Assembly: GCF_002243045.1 (NCBI RefSeq)
Contig: NZ_MBKP01000012.1
Coordinates: 1-64,000, forward strand
Direction: 5' to 3'
Length of the DNA: 64,000 nt
From: Methanolobus psychrotolerans
GTDB lineage: Archaea; Halobacteriota; Methanosarcinia; Methanosarcinales; Methanosarcinaceae
A program made the position numbers and the translations under genes. Positions 27,830 to 36,652 of this stretch are shown here, piece by piece. The notes below the pieces were generated by a model, which did not search any database, was not told where the DNA came from, and saw nothing but the letters and a program-made list of their open reading frames with translations. Every line of letters starts with the position of its first letter. The stretch's first letter is position 1.

Positions 27830-27861
27830 CAAAAAAGTGCTCCGGAGATTAAGCCGGAGCA
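27830..27861 (-). terminator. Intrinsic-type terminator of the symporter gene
   Basis: TGCTCCGG (27838-27845) and CCGGAGCA (27854-27861) form a perfect 8-bp stem with an 8-nt loop. On the minus strand it is followed by a run of six T residues. It lies about 20 nt after the symporter stop. Confidence 0.8.
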
Positions 27862-27880
27862 TGGAATTATATTTACTCAA

Positions 27881-29812
27881 TTATTGTTCAGATGGCAGGG
27901 TTAACAACAAACCAATGTTGCTAAGTGCTTCTGCAACCTGCTTGAAAGCAACCAGGAACTCCTTTGTGCTTAGGTCCAGATCAGCTGCTAGTGGCTCTGA
28001 TGCAAACCATATCTCCTTTTCATTATGTCCACGGGTAAGTGAAACACAGGCAAGCATATCAGCCTTTGTCAGCCTGTAGACAGAATCCCTGCCTGTTGGT
28101 GTTACCCATGAAGGGTGAATTGATTTCAGCTCATTTACGAACCTGCCCCAGTTAATAGTTGCAGATGCCTCCAAATTCAGTTTCACGATTGCACGGTCTC
28201 CTGTAACCTCCTTTTCAAGAGTTGTAAGAAGTTTCTTGTAATCTGGATCAGACTCACTAACTACCATGACTTCTTTTTCGAGCTTCTCTGCTTCATCCGC
28301 AAAGAAAGGAGCCAGGTTTACAGTACCAGATGGTTTTGTTGCGAGGGATACACCAAAAAAGGCTATTCCGCTAAGAAGCATTCCTACAATAACGCCGTGG
28401 TTTGAAAGCACTGGATGAATAGTATCCAGGTAAGCAGGTGCAAATGCCGGAGTGTTTGCAAGATCAACAATTGTCAGCCCTATCTGTGTGATGGCACCTA
28501 CAACAAGTCCTGCAAGAGCACCTTCTTTGGTTGCACGTTTCCAGTACAGACCACCCATCAGAGGGAAGAAGTAGGAGGCACTGGCAATGAATGTTGCAAT
28601 GTGGATGACATCGATGATGCTATTGATATAGAACGAAAGTACCGTTGCAAGTGCAACAATTATCAGCACACTGATCCTGTTGATCGTCATCATTTGCTTC
28701 ATTGTTGCGTCAGGTTTTATGTATCTCTGGTATATGTCACGAGATAGACATGAACCACCTGATGTTGCAAATGTATCTGCTGAGGACATAGCTGCTGCTG
28801 CAAGACCCACAGCACAGAGACCCAGTGCAAGTGGTGAGAGGTTCTCCACTATAAATACCAGCAATGCAGGTTCTGCCTGGGCCATTGCACCCATTCCGAT
28901 ATCTGCAAAAGAAGCCGGTATGGATGGATACAGGTGACTAAGACCAATGGCTATAACGGTACATACAACACCAAAGATCAGAAAGATCAGAAAGGAACCG
29001 AGGATCATACCATTTCTTGCAGATCTTTCATCCTTTGCTGCCCATATCCTCTGCCAAGGATCCTGTTCTGTGATCCACCCAGGTATAATGGCAAAGATGG
29101 CTATCATCACGGCAGGAAGACCGACTATGAAGGGATTCCACCATCCAGAAGGAACATTACCAAAAAGTTCGGAAGAACTGATGGCTGGGACCTCGGCAGA
29201 ACCAGTCGTTGCTGCGGTAACAACAACAAATGCAATTACAATTGAAAAAGTTGCAAGCATGAGGAACTGTATCATATCAGTCCATATGACCGCTGAGAAA
29301 CCTCCAAGTGTCACATAGGCAGAGATTGCAAGGGCCACAATGGCTGCTGCATAGATCGATGGGAGACCGAAGAATATTTCCAGCACAAGTGACAAACCTT
29401 TGATGTCAGCAACTGCAAATAGAGCCATTACAATTGCAATGATAACCGCAACAGGACCTCGCAGGGCACTGCTATACCTCTGTTCCAGCAATTCAGGCTG
29501 TGTGATTGCGGGCAGGTGCTTGATCTTGCCAACAAACAAAGCGATAAGCAACAATGCAAGGATGTTGGGAGCTACAAAGCCCCATATGGACCCCATTCCA
29601 AGCAGCATATAAAAACCGATAACCGCTAATATGCCACCCGCAGTCATCCACGATGAAGCCGCAGAGAAACCAATACCAAGAGCACTGATCCTACGGCCCC
29701 CAAGCCAGAAGTCGGTTACTGATTTCTGACGTTTTGTAAAATACAATCCTATACCTATCAGCCCAAGCAGGTAAACTGCCATTAATATCAGGAATATCTC
29801 ATAACTTTGCAT
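27881..29812 (-). CDS. Sodium:solute symporter (SSS) with C-terminal soluble domain
   Basis: 643 aa. About 13 hydrophobic segments fill residues 1-500. The SSS core is recognisable from DFWLGGRRISALGIGFSAASSWMTAGG (near 34-60), WITEQDPWQRIWAAKD (near 245) and AAAMSSADTFATSGGSCLSRDIY (near 350). A soluble tail of about 135 residues (510-643) is unusual for solute carriers and recalls symporter-sensor proteins, but no known sensor domain is seen. GAGG precedes the ATG. The substrate could be proline, glycine betaine, acetate or another solute. Confidence 0.85.
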   Translation of the reverse strand: MQSYEIFLILMAVYLLGLIGIGLYFTKRQKSVTDFWLGGRRISALGIGFSAASSWMTAGGILAVIGFYMLLGMGSIWGFVAPNILALLLIALFVGKIKHLPAITQPELLEQRYSSALRGPVAVIIAIVMALFAVADIKGLSLVLEIFFGLPSIYAAAIVALAISAYVTLGGFSAVIWTDMIQFLMLATFSIVIAFVVVTAATTGSAEVPAISSSELFGNVPSGWWNPFIVGLPAVMIAIFAIIPGWITEQDPWQRIWAAKDERSARNGMILGSFLIFLIFGVVCTVIAIGLSHLYPSIPASFADIGMGAMAQAEPALLVFIVENLSPLALGLCAVGLAAAAMSSADTFATSGGSCLSRDIYQRYIKPDATMKQMMTINRISVLIIVALATVLSFYINSIIDVIHIATFIASASYFFPLMGGLYWKRATKEGALAGLVVGAITQIGLTIVDLANTPAFAPAYLDTIHPVLSNHGVIVGMLLSGIAFFGVSLATKPSGTVNLAPFFADEAEKLEKEVMVVSESDPDYKKLLTTLEKEVTGDRAIVKLNLEASATINWGRFVNELKSIHPSWVTPTGRDSVYRLTKADMLACVSLTRGHNEKEIWFASEPLAADLDLSTKEFLVAFKQVAEALSNIGLLLTLPSEQ

Positions 29813-30113
29813 AGCTACAACCTCTTAAATAAAAACTATAAGTACTAACATAACTTCAGGATACAGGCTACTGAAGACCTTTATATATTGCTATAGTTCT
29901 TATTATGGTTACTATATAAGGGTTTTCAGAAAATAGAGTTTAGCTTTAATCAATTTTATTTAACTTGCAATAAGAAACATGACCTTCTTCCCCTTATTTA
30001 ACTTTCGATTTAATTTTAAAGACAAAATTAAATTGATTTTAACAAAAAACAGAATGCAAAATAAACAGAGTTCAATCCAAAATAATATTATCATTAAGAT
30101 ACTATTCTACTCC
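29813..30113. other. 301-nt divergent promoter region between the symporter and nurA
   Basis: AT-rich. An open frame runs into nurA from 29979, but its first 45 codons look noncoding. TATA-like sequence near 29880-29890 probably serves the symporter gene on the minus strand. I see nothing else. Confidence 0.4.
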
Positions 30114-31397
30114 ATGACCCTTGAGCCGGTTCACATAAAAGAGATACATGAGATAGTCGATCGCATTGACAGCTGTTTCAAAAAAGATGACGGTGAATGC
30201 GACGATGCGGAAAAAGTAATGAATATTCTCGACAGGCTCAGGAAACTGGAATACAACGGGAAGACGGTGCTACAATCCATAGGACCTGTCAGACGTGGAA
30301 AAGCAAGTATCGAGAAAATGATACGCTCTGAAAACCCTTACCCTAAAACATACTCATGTGACAGCGGCAGTACAACCGCAAAGACATTCGATAACGGTCT
30401 TTACATTGATTTCTGTCACTGTGCAATGGCATGTACGCCTACTGATATTGAGATCCACAGCAAAAGAACCATAGTGGCGGCAGCTTACACAGCAAGCAAC
30501 AGGGTATACATACATACCAGTAAAGACTGGGAACTATTTGACAACGGTTCGGGAAGGAAAAAAATAATCCGTATCCAACCCGGTTCCCTGAAAAAGAAGG
30601 TCACAGATATCCTCCACGATGTATCCCTCTATCTTTCTGAGTCAGAGCATATACTATGGATGCTTGACAGCATTGCAAATGAGGACTTTTTCATAATGGA
30701 TGGGCCCATCTACCCGAAAAGGGTCATGTACTGGATGGTGGTCAATTCAGATGATGTGGACATCAGTACAGACGACAGCAGCAAGAAAATAATCCAGAAT
30801 TATATTGACATAATGGATCATCATATCAGTAACATGAAACCTATTGTGGGTTTTGTCAAGAACCCCGAGGACATGCAGATAATGCTGGCGCTTAAAAAAA
30901 ATGACCCTGGAATTGATCTACCCTGGCTTGTGGATGCCCAGTTCTTCAAAAACGCATTGTCCCTTGAAAGATCAGGAATTAAGAAAAGAGAGGCTGATAA
31001 GTATATAACATACACAAACTGGTTCGTGCAGCCAAACCAGTTCTACGAGAAAATGCTCAAGTCCACTTCTCCCCTGGTTTCGGAACTTGCCAACGGGAAA
31101 TTTGAGGCAGAGGATTATGCCCTCAGTTTCTTTATGGCATATGTCCCAAAACTGAACACTATTTTCAAAATTGAATCACCTTACGGACTGGTAAAGAATG
31201 AGGAACTAAGGAACCGGATAACTCGGAAAGTGCTCTACGACCTGGCATTAGATGGCATACCAAAGACTCTGTCAAAGGCAGATTCCATAGCAAAGATACC
31301 AGTGTCTGAAAGACGGCATATCATCGACAGGTTCAGGAATTCAAAAATTGATACTACATATAACGATACAAGGTGGGATGAAAAGGATGAGAGATGA
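30114..31397 (+). CDS. nurA: NurA-family DNA repair nuclease
   Basis: 427 aa from the ATG at 30114. The in-frame extension from 29979 is Phe/Lys/Asn-rich and unlike the family, so it is left out. The NurA metal-site Asp lies in SCDSGSTTAKTF (near residue 78); the second conserved Asp/Glu region includes IMDGPIYPKR (near 195). NurA is a 5'-3' nuclease that works with HerA at DNA double-strand breaks. The gene overlaps herA by about 20 nt. No mre11 or rad50 is adjacent. Confidence 0.82.
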   Translation: MTLEPVHIKEIHEIVDRIDSCFKKDDGECDDAEKVMNILDRLRKLEYNGKTVLQSIGPVRRGKASIEKMIRSENPYPKTYSCDSGSTTAKTFDNGLYIDFCHCAMACTPTDIEIHSKRTIVAAAYTASNRVYIHTSKDWELFDNGSGRKKIIRIQPGSLKKKVTDILHDVSLYLSESEHILWMLDSIANEDFFIMDGPIYPKRVMYWMVVNSDDVDISTDDSSKKIIQNYIDIMDHHISNMKPIVGFVKNPEDMQIMLALKKNDPGIDLPWLVDAQFFKNALSLERSGIKKREADKYITYTNWFVQPNQFYEKMLKSTSPLVSELANGKFEAEDYALSFFMAYVPKLNTIFKIESPYGLVKNEELRNRITRKVLYDLALDGIPKTLSKADSIAKIPVSERRHIIDRFRNSKIDTTYNDTRWDEKDER

Positions 31398-33231
31398 GGA
31401 TATACTTTCTTTTGTGAAAGACAGGAACGAGGCAAAAGACAGGGTTAATGAAGGACTTAAAAGTGAGAGTTCTGTGACCGGTGATGCGACAGAGGAATTA
31501 TTTGAGAATTTTGAACCTGAGACAGTTATCATGCAAAAAACGCAGAACCGGCCAAACGGTGTTTCAGATGAAGCCTTCGGCATTATTACCACAGGCATAG
31601 ACCCCCTGGAGATAACTGAATCCGGGGCAAGAATAACCGGTTACATCACCACATCCCACCGCCAGAAAGTGAGACTTGGAACATATGTCATGGTGCCATA
31701 CGGGGACGAGGACCTGTTTGCAAGGATATGGAAACTCCAGTACCTGCAGGAGTTTGCGGTGGATGACGCAACCGAGATCCACTCCCGCAGGATGCTGCAA
31801 TCCAATACCACTGATGAGGTGGATTACAAGTTCCTGGCTTACCTTGACCCGATCTGTATCCTCTACGAACCAAAAGACAAAAAAGGAGTACTTTCCAGGA
31901 GAATGAGTGACAGGATACCCCGCCCTAATACTCCCATCCTGCCTGTTACAGAGAAGAAGAAGATACAGACAGGTCTGAACATTCCTGAAGAAGGTATTTT
32001 TCTTGGACACCTGAGTGTTGGCGGAGAGCTGGTCAGAACACATGCAGTCCCACCTACGGTCCCATATTACCTGAGGAACGATTACTCAATGGGCGACCCC
32101 CTGATATTCAGGCATATGCTGGTCTGCGGAAGCACAGGTACGGGAAAGACCTTCCTTACAAAGAATATTCTGCGCCAGTTCATGAATGAGAGCAACCGTT
32201 ACAACCTTCGGGGCTCCGAAGAGAAAAGGAATCCATGTCTTGTGATCATGGACCCGCAAGATGAGTATTCACAGATATTTGAGGATAATCCGGAGATCAC
32301 GGATGACGATGACTTCAGGTTCAGTGCAGAGAAGGTCAATTTCGGTGCATGTAAGAACACCAAGACCTTTGTGGCAAAAGTAGAGGGTGAGGGCTACACA
32401 GGCAGGTCAAGGGCTGAACAGATAGAGTTCACCATACCTTTTGAGATGGTACGCAACAATTCATGGCTCATCGCACCTGTGGGTATGACAGAACTGCAAT
32501 ATGTAGGAGTTGACGTTCTGCTTGATGATTATTTCAAGAAAGGCGGTCAGCACACATACAGTGGTTTCATAGACTTCATTGGTGATGATGCCACAAGAGA
32601 CAATTATGTGGAGAGCGGCAAGATACATGAAGCATCCTATGACGGTATCGCACGCAGGGTGAAGAACCGGGCTCTTGCAAGGGTCTTCGACCAGCCTGCA
32701 AGACCAATAACCGAGGTAATGGTGCAGATATTCAGGCCCGGGCAGGTCAGCGTGTTCCCAACGGAGTATATAACCAACTCACGCATACGCGATATCATAA
32801 CCCTCACTTTGATGAGCCTGATAGTGGATAACAAACTGAACACCTCCGGCGAGGCGGCTGTAAAGGAAACACCCATCATTCTGGGACTTGATGAAGCACA
32901 TCGCTATCTTGCAAAGGCAGGTGGTGAGCATTCAAGGCGGCTCATCTCCAAGTTCGCAGATGCTGCACGTCAGGGAAGAAAGGAAGGACTGGGACTCTTC
33001 CTTATCACCCAGGACCCACAGGATATCGATGACACGGTTTTCAAGCAGATAAACACACGCATCATCCTTAACCTGAGCAACGATGCGGCCATCAATACTA
33101 TGAAGGTCAAAAAAGAGTTTGAAAAGCGTATCCCATACCTGAAGAAAGGACAAATGATAGTGCAGAGCCCTGATAACAGTGATATGGTTGAGATTATGGG
33201 GCTGTCAAGGTGTGTTGTTAAACATGTATGA
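31378..33231 (+). CDS. herA: HerA-family bipolar DNA helicase
   Basis: 617 aa from the ATG at 31378; the ATG at 31387 is equally possible. An N-terminal HAS-barrel-like region (about 70-170) precedes the ATPase core: Walker A GSTGTGKTFLT (near residue 253), Walker B LGLDEAHRYLA (near 503), and the arginine-finger region INTRIILNL near 560. It forms a hexameric pump feeding DNA to NurA. It overlaps the end of nurA. Confidence 0.9.
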   Translation: MKRMRDEDILSFVKDRNEAKDRVNEGLKSESSVTGDATEELFENFEPETVIMQKTQNRPNGVSDEAFGIITTGIDPLEITESGARITGYITTSHRQKVRLGTYVMVPYGDEDLFARIWKLQYLQEFAVDDATEIHSRRMLQSNTTDEVDYKFLAYLDPICILYEPKDKKGVLSRRMSDRIPRPNTPILPVTEKKKIQTGLNIPEEGIFLGHLSVGGELVRTHAVPPTVPYYLRNDYSMGDPLIFRHMLVCGSTGTGKTFLTKNILRQFMNESNRYNLRGSEEKRNPCLVIMDPQDEYSQIFEDNPEITDDDDFRFSAEKVNFGACKNTKTFVAKVEGEGYTGRSRAEQIEFTIPFEMVRNNSWLIAPVGMTELQYVGVDVLLDDYFKKGGQHTYSGFIDFIGDDATRDNYVESGKIHEASYDGIARRVKNRALARVFDQPARPITEVMVQIFRPGQVSVFPTEYITNSRIRDIITLTLMSLIVDNKLNTSGEAAVKETPIILGLDEAHRYLAKAGGEHSRRLISKFADAARQGRKEGLGLFLITQDPQDIDDTVFKQINTRIILNLSNDAAINTMKVKKEFEKRIPYLKKGQMIVQSPDNSDMVEIMGLSRCVVKHV

Positions 33232-33255
33232 TTAAAGGTAATGAAAATTATAAAT

Positions 33256-33294
33256 TAACCTTGGCACCCTTTACCAAGGTTATATCATAATTTT
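33256..33294 (+). terminator. Hairpin terminator after herA
   Basis: TAACCTTGG (33256-33264) and CCAAGGTTA (33274-33282) form a perfect 9-bp stem around a 9-nt loop, with a T run a few bases later. It marks the left edge of the Tat island. Confidence 0.65.
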
Positions 33295-33339
33295 TGAATT
33301 ATTATTGCTAAAAAAAGTGCCTAAGACTAAGCTGAACTA

Positions 33340-33606
33340 CTAGTTCGTTGTATGCTTTTCTTTTGTGTCAACTTCAATTGGCTCTAACTTTAAATTATCC
33401 TTTAGCTTTTTCTCTTCTTCACGGATGTGTTCTAAAGAATTTTCATAATCTTTTAGAGAAAGCTCAGATTCACGTTGAGCTTTTCTAAATTCACCCATCG
33501 ATTTCCCCATTGAGTTTGCAAGTTCCGGTAATTTGCTTGCACCAAATAACAAAAATATCGCTGCAAATATAACTAAAAGTTCAGTAGGTCCAAAACCACC
33601 AATCAT
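33340..33606 (-). CDS. tatA: TatA-type twin-arginine translocase subunit
   Basis: 88 aa. Single N-terminal membrane helix (residues 6-22), hinge FGASKLPELANSMGKSMGEF (the FG-x-x-K-L-P pattern), an amphipathic helix and a charged cytoplasmic tail. TatA oligomers form the Tat pore with TatC. It is the last gene of the minus-strand tatC-tatA-tatA set, 92 nt after the other tatA gene. Confidence 0.9.
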   Translation of the reverse strand: MIGGFGPTELLVIFAAIFLLFGASKLPELANSMGKSMGEFRKAQRESELSLKDYENSLEHIREEEKKLKDNLKLEPIEVDTKEKHTTN

Positions 33607-33698
33607 TAATCTAACACTCCTACAAAATTAATATTATCGTTTGTTTCTAGTATTATGCATTTTGACTTTAGTTTAAAGTCATAACAACAAAATGTCAA

Positions 33699-33938
33699 TC
33701 ATTCATTATTGTCAGTACTTGAGATTTTATCTTTGACTTTAGTTTCAGTATCAACTCCTGGATAATTATTTTTTGAAGATAAATCATCTATACCATTCAT
33801 TTTAATATTTTGAGCTTTTTTGAATTCACCTATTGCTCCACCAAGTGATTTTGCAAAATCTGGCAATTTATCTGGACCAAAAAGAATCATTAAGGCCACT
33901 CCAATTAGTATAAATTCAATCGTTCCAAACATAAACAC
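33699..33938 (-). CDS. tatA: TatA/TatE-type twin-arginine translocase subunit
   Basis: 79 aa (77 if the second ATG is used). It has a membrane helix (about 5-20), FGPDKLPDFAKSLGGAIGEF hinge and amphipathic helix, and a variable polar tail. The tails of the two TatA copies share little, so they are not a recent duplication. It starts 40 nt after the tatC stop. Confidence 0.9.
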   Translation of the reverse strand: MFMFGTIEFILIGVALMILFGPDKLPDFAKSLGGAIGEFKKAQNIKMNGIDDLSSKNNYPGVDTETKVKDKISSTDNNE

Positions 33939-33978
33939 TCAACCACCATAATTTCGCATAGTAGATAAATTTTCTGAT

Positions 33979-34743
33979 TTAAAATTGAAATATTTTAAAT
34001 AATAGCAGGCTTGCTTCAAACAAAATAACAAATAACATTGATAGAATCAATTGAGACATAAAAGTTGGATCAGGAGAGATAAAAAAGGTTAGACTACCAA
34101 GAAATGTATACATAAAAAAACGTGATTTTCTAAGCCATTCTAACTCCACTAAACCCATTTTTATTGAGAAAAAAATCAAAAGTGGAAGCTGAAAAGTAAA
34201 ACCAAAACCAAATATTAGGTTTGTTATTGCAGAAAATGTTTTTTGGCAAGAGATTTGCGAACTTGCCAATTCATCAGAAGTGAATATAAAATATTGAAGG
34301 GCATGTGGAATTATTAAACAATATGCAATTGCCGTCCCACAAACAAAAAGAATCAAAGAACATGGAACAACTTTGATTAAAAATATTCTTTCATGCGAGT
34401 AAAGACCACTTTCCATAAATTTAAAAGATTCATACAATAATAATGGAAAATATAAAGCACCTGCAAAAAGAAAAGATACTTTGAATCTCAAAAAAATCCA
34501 TTCTAAAGGGGAATATATTGACATTTGAGAATCAAATGGCACCAACTCCTTCCATATAATCTGAATGATAGAACCTGAAAATGGATACAAGAGCATTACA
34601 AAAAGAAACAACACTCTCAAAAAAAATAGTATTCTTTTACTAAATTCATCTAGATGCTCATTTATAGGCCGTTGAACATCATTTAGTAGATTATATGCAA
34701 TATCTGACATGTGTGATTTTGCTATCTTTTTTGAAGAGATCAT
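33979..34743 (-). CDS. tatC: TatC-type translocase subunit, divergent
   Basis: 254 aa with about six membrane segments. TatC landmarks are YSPLEWIFLRFKVSFLFAG (the S-P-x-E segment, near residue 88), MESGLYSHER (loop after TM2) and SPDPTFMSQLILSMLFVILFEASLL at the C-terminus. The usual T-P-P-D before TM5 reads S-P-D-P. It is clearly diverged from the second TatC in this window. First gene of the minus-strand tat set; divergent from the other tatC with a 163-nt gap. Confidence 0.82.
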   Translation of the reverse strand: MISSKKIAKSHMSDIAYNLLNDVQRPINEHLDEFSKRILFFLRVLFLFVMLLYPFSGSIIQIIWKELVPFDSQMSIYSPLEWIFLRFKVSFLFAGALYFPLLLYESFKFMESGLYSHERIFLIKVVPCSLILFVCGTAIAYCLIIPHALQYFIFTSDELASSQISCQKTFSAITNLIFGFGFTFQLPLLIFFSIKMGLVELEWLRKSRFFMYTFLGSLTFFISPDPTFMSQLILSMLFVILFEASLLLFKIFQF

Positions 34744-34906
34744 CTTCTATTTTGTTTTCAAGTTGCTCTTTGCATCTATAAATATAATCTTTATAGATTA
34801 ATTAAATGTTGATATTACTGATATACATTATCGATAAAGATAAGTACTATTATCCAATAGAACACATGAGATATAAAGTTATTGAAGATAGAAATAAAGT
34901 GATTTT

Positions 34907-35638
34907 ATGGCAAATTTTATTGAAAATGCATACCCACTGGTAATAGAAATAAGGAAAAGAATGATTCATTTCTTAATCTGTTTCTTTACTTTTACTATTT
35001 TTTCATTTCAAATTGCTGATTTACCAATAAAAAGAGCCAAAATTGATCTTTTACCTGAAGGAGCCAAAATTGTATATATCAGCCCCATTGAAGTGATTAT
35101 GCTAAAAATAAAAATAGCATTAATATTAGCGTCAATCCTTATGATTCCTATTCTTGCGTATTATACCTTGAAGATTATTTTGAAAAAACAAATTATCAAA
35201 AATATTCCTATTAGTAGATTCTGGAGTGTTGTTTTGGTTTTAACTTCTATCTTTATGTTTTTACTGGGTGCATCCTATGCCTATTTTATTTTGCTTCCGT
35301 TGTTTATCAAGTATCTGTATATAGATGCTGTTTCTTCAGGAGCTATTGCTACTTATTCAATTTTCAATTTTGTTTCTTTTGTATTTCTAGCAACTATTGT
35401 TTTTGGATTAATCTTTGAACTTCCCATTGTTTTAACATTTTTAACTAAAAGTGGATTAATAAAACTTTGTGATCTTATCCATTATAGAAAACATATTTAC
35501 ATTCTATTTCTTGTATCAGGAGCGTTGGTCACACCCCCTGATGTTATTAGTCAGATTATGATATCCTTGCCACTAGTACTGTTTTTTGAAATAACACTAA
35601 TATTTTTACGAATCGTACACAAACCAACAAAGTCTTAG
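34907..35638 (+). CDS. tatC: TatC-type translocase subunit
   Basis: 243 aa with six membrane segments. The canonical TPPDVISQIMISLPLVLFFEI is present (near residue 208), as are YISPIEVIMLKIKIAL (near 58) and FELPIVLTFL (near 170). Two different TatC proteins suggest either different substrates or a heteromeric receptor. The coding region is very AT-rich compared with the housekeeping genes on both sides. Confidence 0.88.
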   Translation: MANFIENAYPLVIEIRKRMIHFLICFFTFTIFSFQIADLPIKRAKIDLLPEGAKIVYISPIEVIMLKIKIALILASILMIPILAYYTLKIILKKQIIKNIPISRFWSVVLVLTSIFMFLLGASYAYFILLPLFIKYLYIDAVSSGAIATYSIFNFVSFVFLATIVFGLIFELPIVLTFLTKSGLIKLCDLIHYRKHIYILFLVSGALVTPPDVISQIMISLPLVLFFEITLIFLRIVHKPTKS

Positions 35639-35726
35639 ATATATTTCCTAAAAAGAACATATACATTCACCATATTAATTATTTAAATACTTATTATTGA
35701 TAACATAACTAAGTTATTTAGAAACA

Positions 35727-35735
35727 CTTATATAC
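35727..35735 (+). promoter_or_regulatory. TATA box of the radical SAM / Tat-substrate operon
   Basis: CTTATATAC lies about 40-47 nt upstream of the radical SAM ATG. AAGGAAA at 35761-35767 is the ribosome-binding site. Confidence 0.5.
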
Positions 35736-35773
35736 AATATTGAAATATTTTTTTTTAAAAAAGGAAATTAATT

Positions 35774-36607
35774 ATGCCACATAATTTTTTAGACATCCAT
35801 ATTGTAGACTTCTGTCAGTTAGATTGCAAACATTGCTATTTGAAAAAAGAAGAAAACTTCATGCCATTGAGTATGATAGAATCAATCTGCAAAGATTTTT
35901 TGCAAAGCGATTTTCCATTACCATTTAACAACATAATTCTTAGTGGTGGAGATCCTTTACTTCACCCTGAATTTGAGAAAGTATGCAATATAGTCAGAGA
36001 ACACAATGGTTCAATATGTTTGAGCACAAATGGAATTCTAGTCCCAAAATACATAACTACATTTAAAAAGAACGATGGAATCCAGGTGAGCATCGACGGA
36101 AATGAAGAAATTCATAACTCAATCCGTGGCAATGACAATTACAAAGATGCTGTAAAAGCTTTGAAACTACTGGATGAACATGGAATCAGACATAGTATTG
36201 GATTTACGATCAGTCAACTGAACAAAGATTGTATAGATCATGTAATCGATCTTTGCATTGAAACTGGGGCGTCGACTCTAAACTGCAACATTTACCAGCC
36301 CCTCAACTACGATTTCTTACAACCGATCACATTCAAAGAATGGTTGGATATAAGGGAATATGCAGCAAAAAGAGCGGAGAAAGAAGGGATATACCTTCCA
36401 AATGTCTACATCGAAAAAGGATGTTGTGCTGGAATACTCGGAATTTCTGTTCTGACTGATGGCACTTACTGGGACTGTTCCCGGAATCAACAAGTGATCG
36501 GGAAATACCCGCAAAAAATCAATGATGTTCTTTTTTGGGACAATATCAGAAATGTAAAACCAAGGGACCAATTTGAAACATGCTGTAGGAGTTTAGTCTA
36601 TGAATAA
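35774..36607 (+). CDS. Radical SAM enzyme with SPASM-like C-terminus
   Basis: 277 aa. The cluster motif is FCQLDCKHC (C14-x3-C18-x2-C21); SGGDPLLHP (near residue 58) is the SAM-binding GGE-like motif. The C-terminus has CCAGILGISVLTDGTYWDC (near residues 216-235) and a final CC pair (near 271), the C-x-x-G...D-G...C layout of SPASM/Twitch domains that hold auxiliary Fe-S clusters. Such enzymes mostly modify ribosomally made peptides or proteins. It opens a run of eight tightly spaced genes, including a Tat substrate and a W-x-x repeat protein. Confidence 0.82.
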   Translation: MPHNFLDIHIVDFCQLDCKHCYLKKEENFMPLSMIESICKDFLQSDFPLPFNNIILSGGDPLLHPEFEKVCNIVREHNGSICLSTNGILVPKYITTFKKNDGIQVSIDGNEEIHNSIRGNDNYKDAVKALKLLDEHGIRHSIGFTISQLNKDCIDHVIDLCIETGASTLNCNIYQPLNYDFLQPITFKEWLDIREYAAKRAEKEGIYLPNVYIEKGCCAGILGISVLTDGTYWDCSRNQQVIGKYPQKINDVLFWDNIRNVKPRDQFETCCRSLVYE

Positions 36608-36652
36608 AATCAAGATGTAAAGGTCTGTGAAGAAGATCCGGATTGTTTAAAG

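Noticed and set aside
29979-30113. 45-codon N-terminal extension of nurA
   Set aside because: Low-complexity F/K/N-rich sequence unlike NurA; the ATG at 30114 fits the family better.
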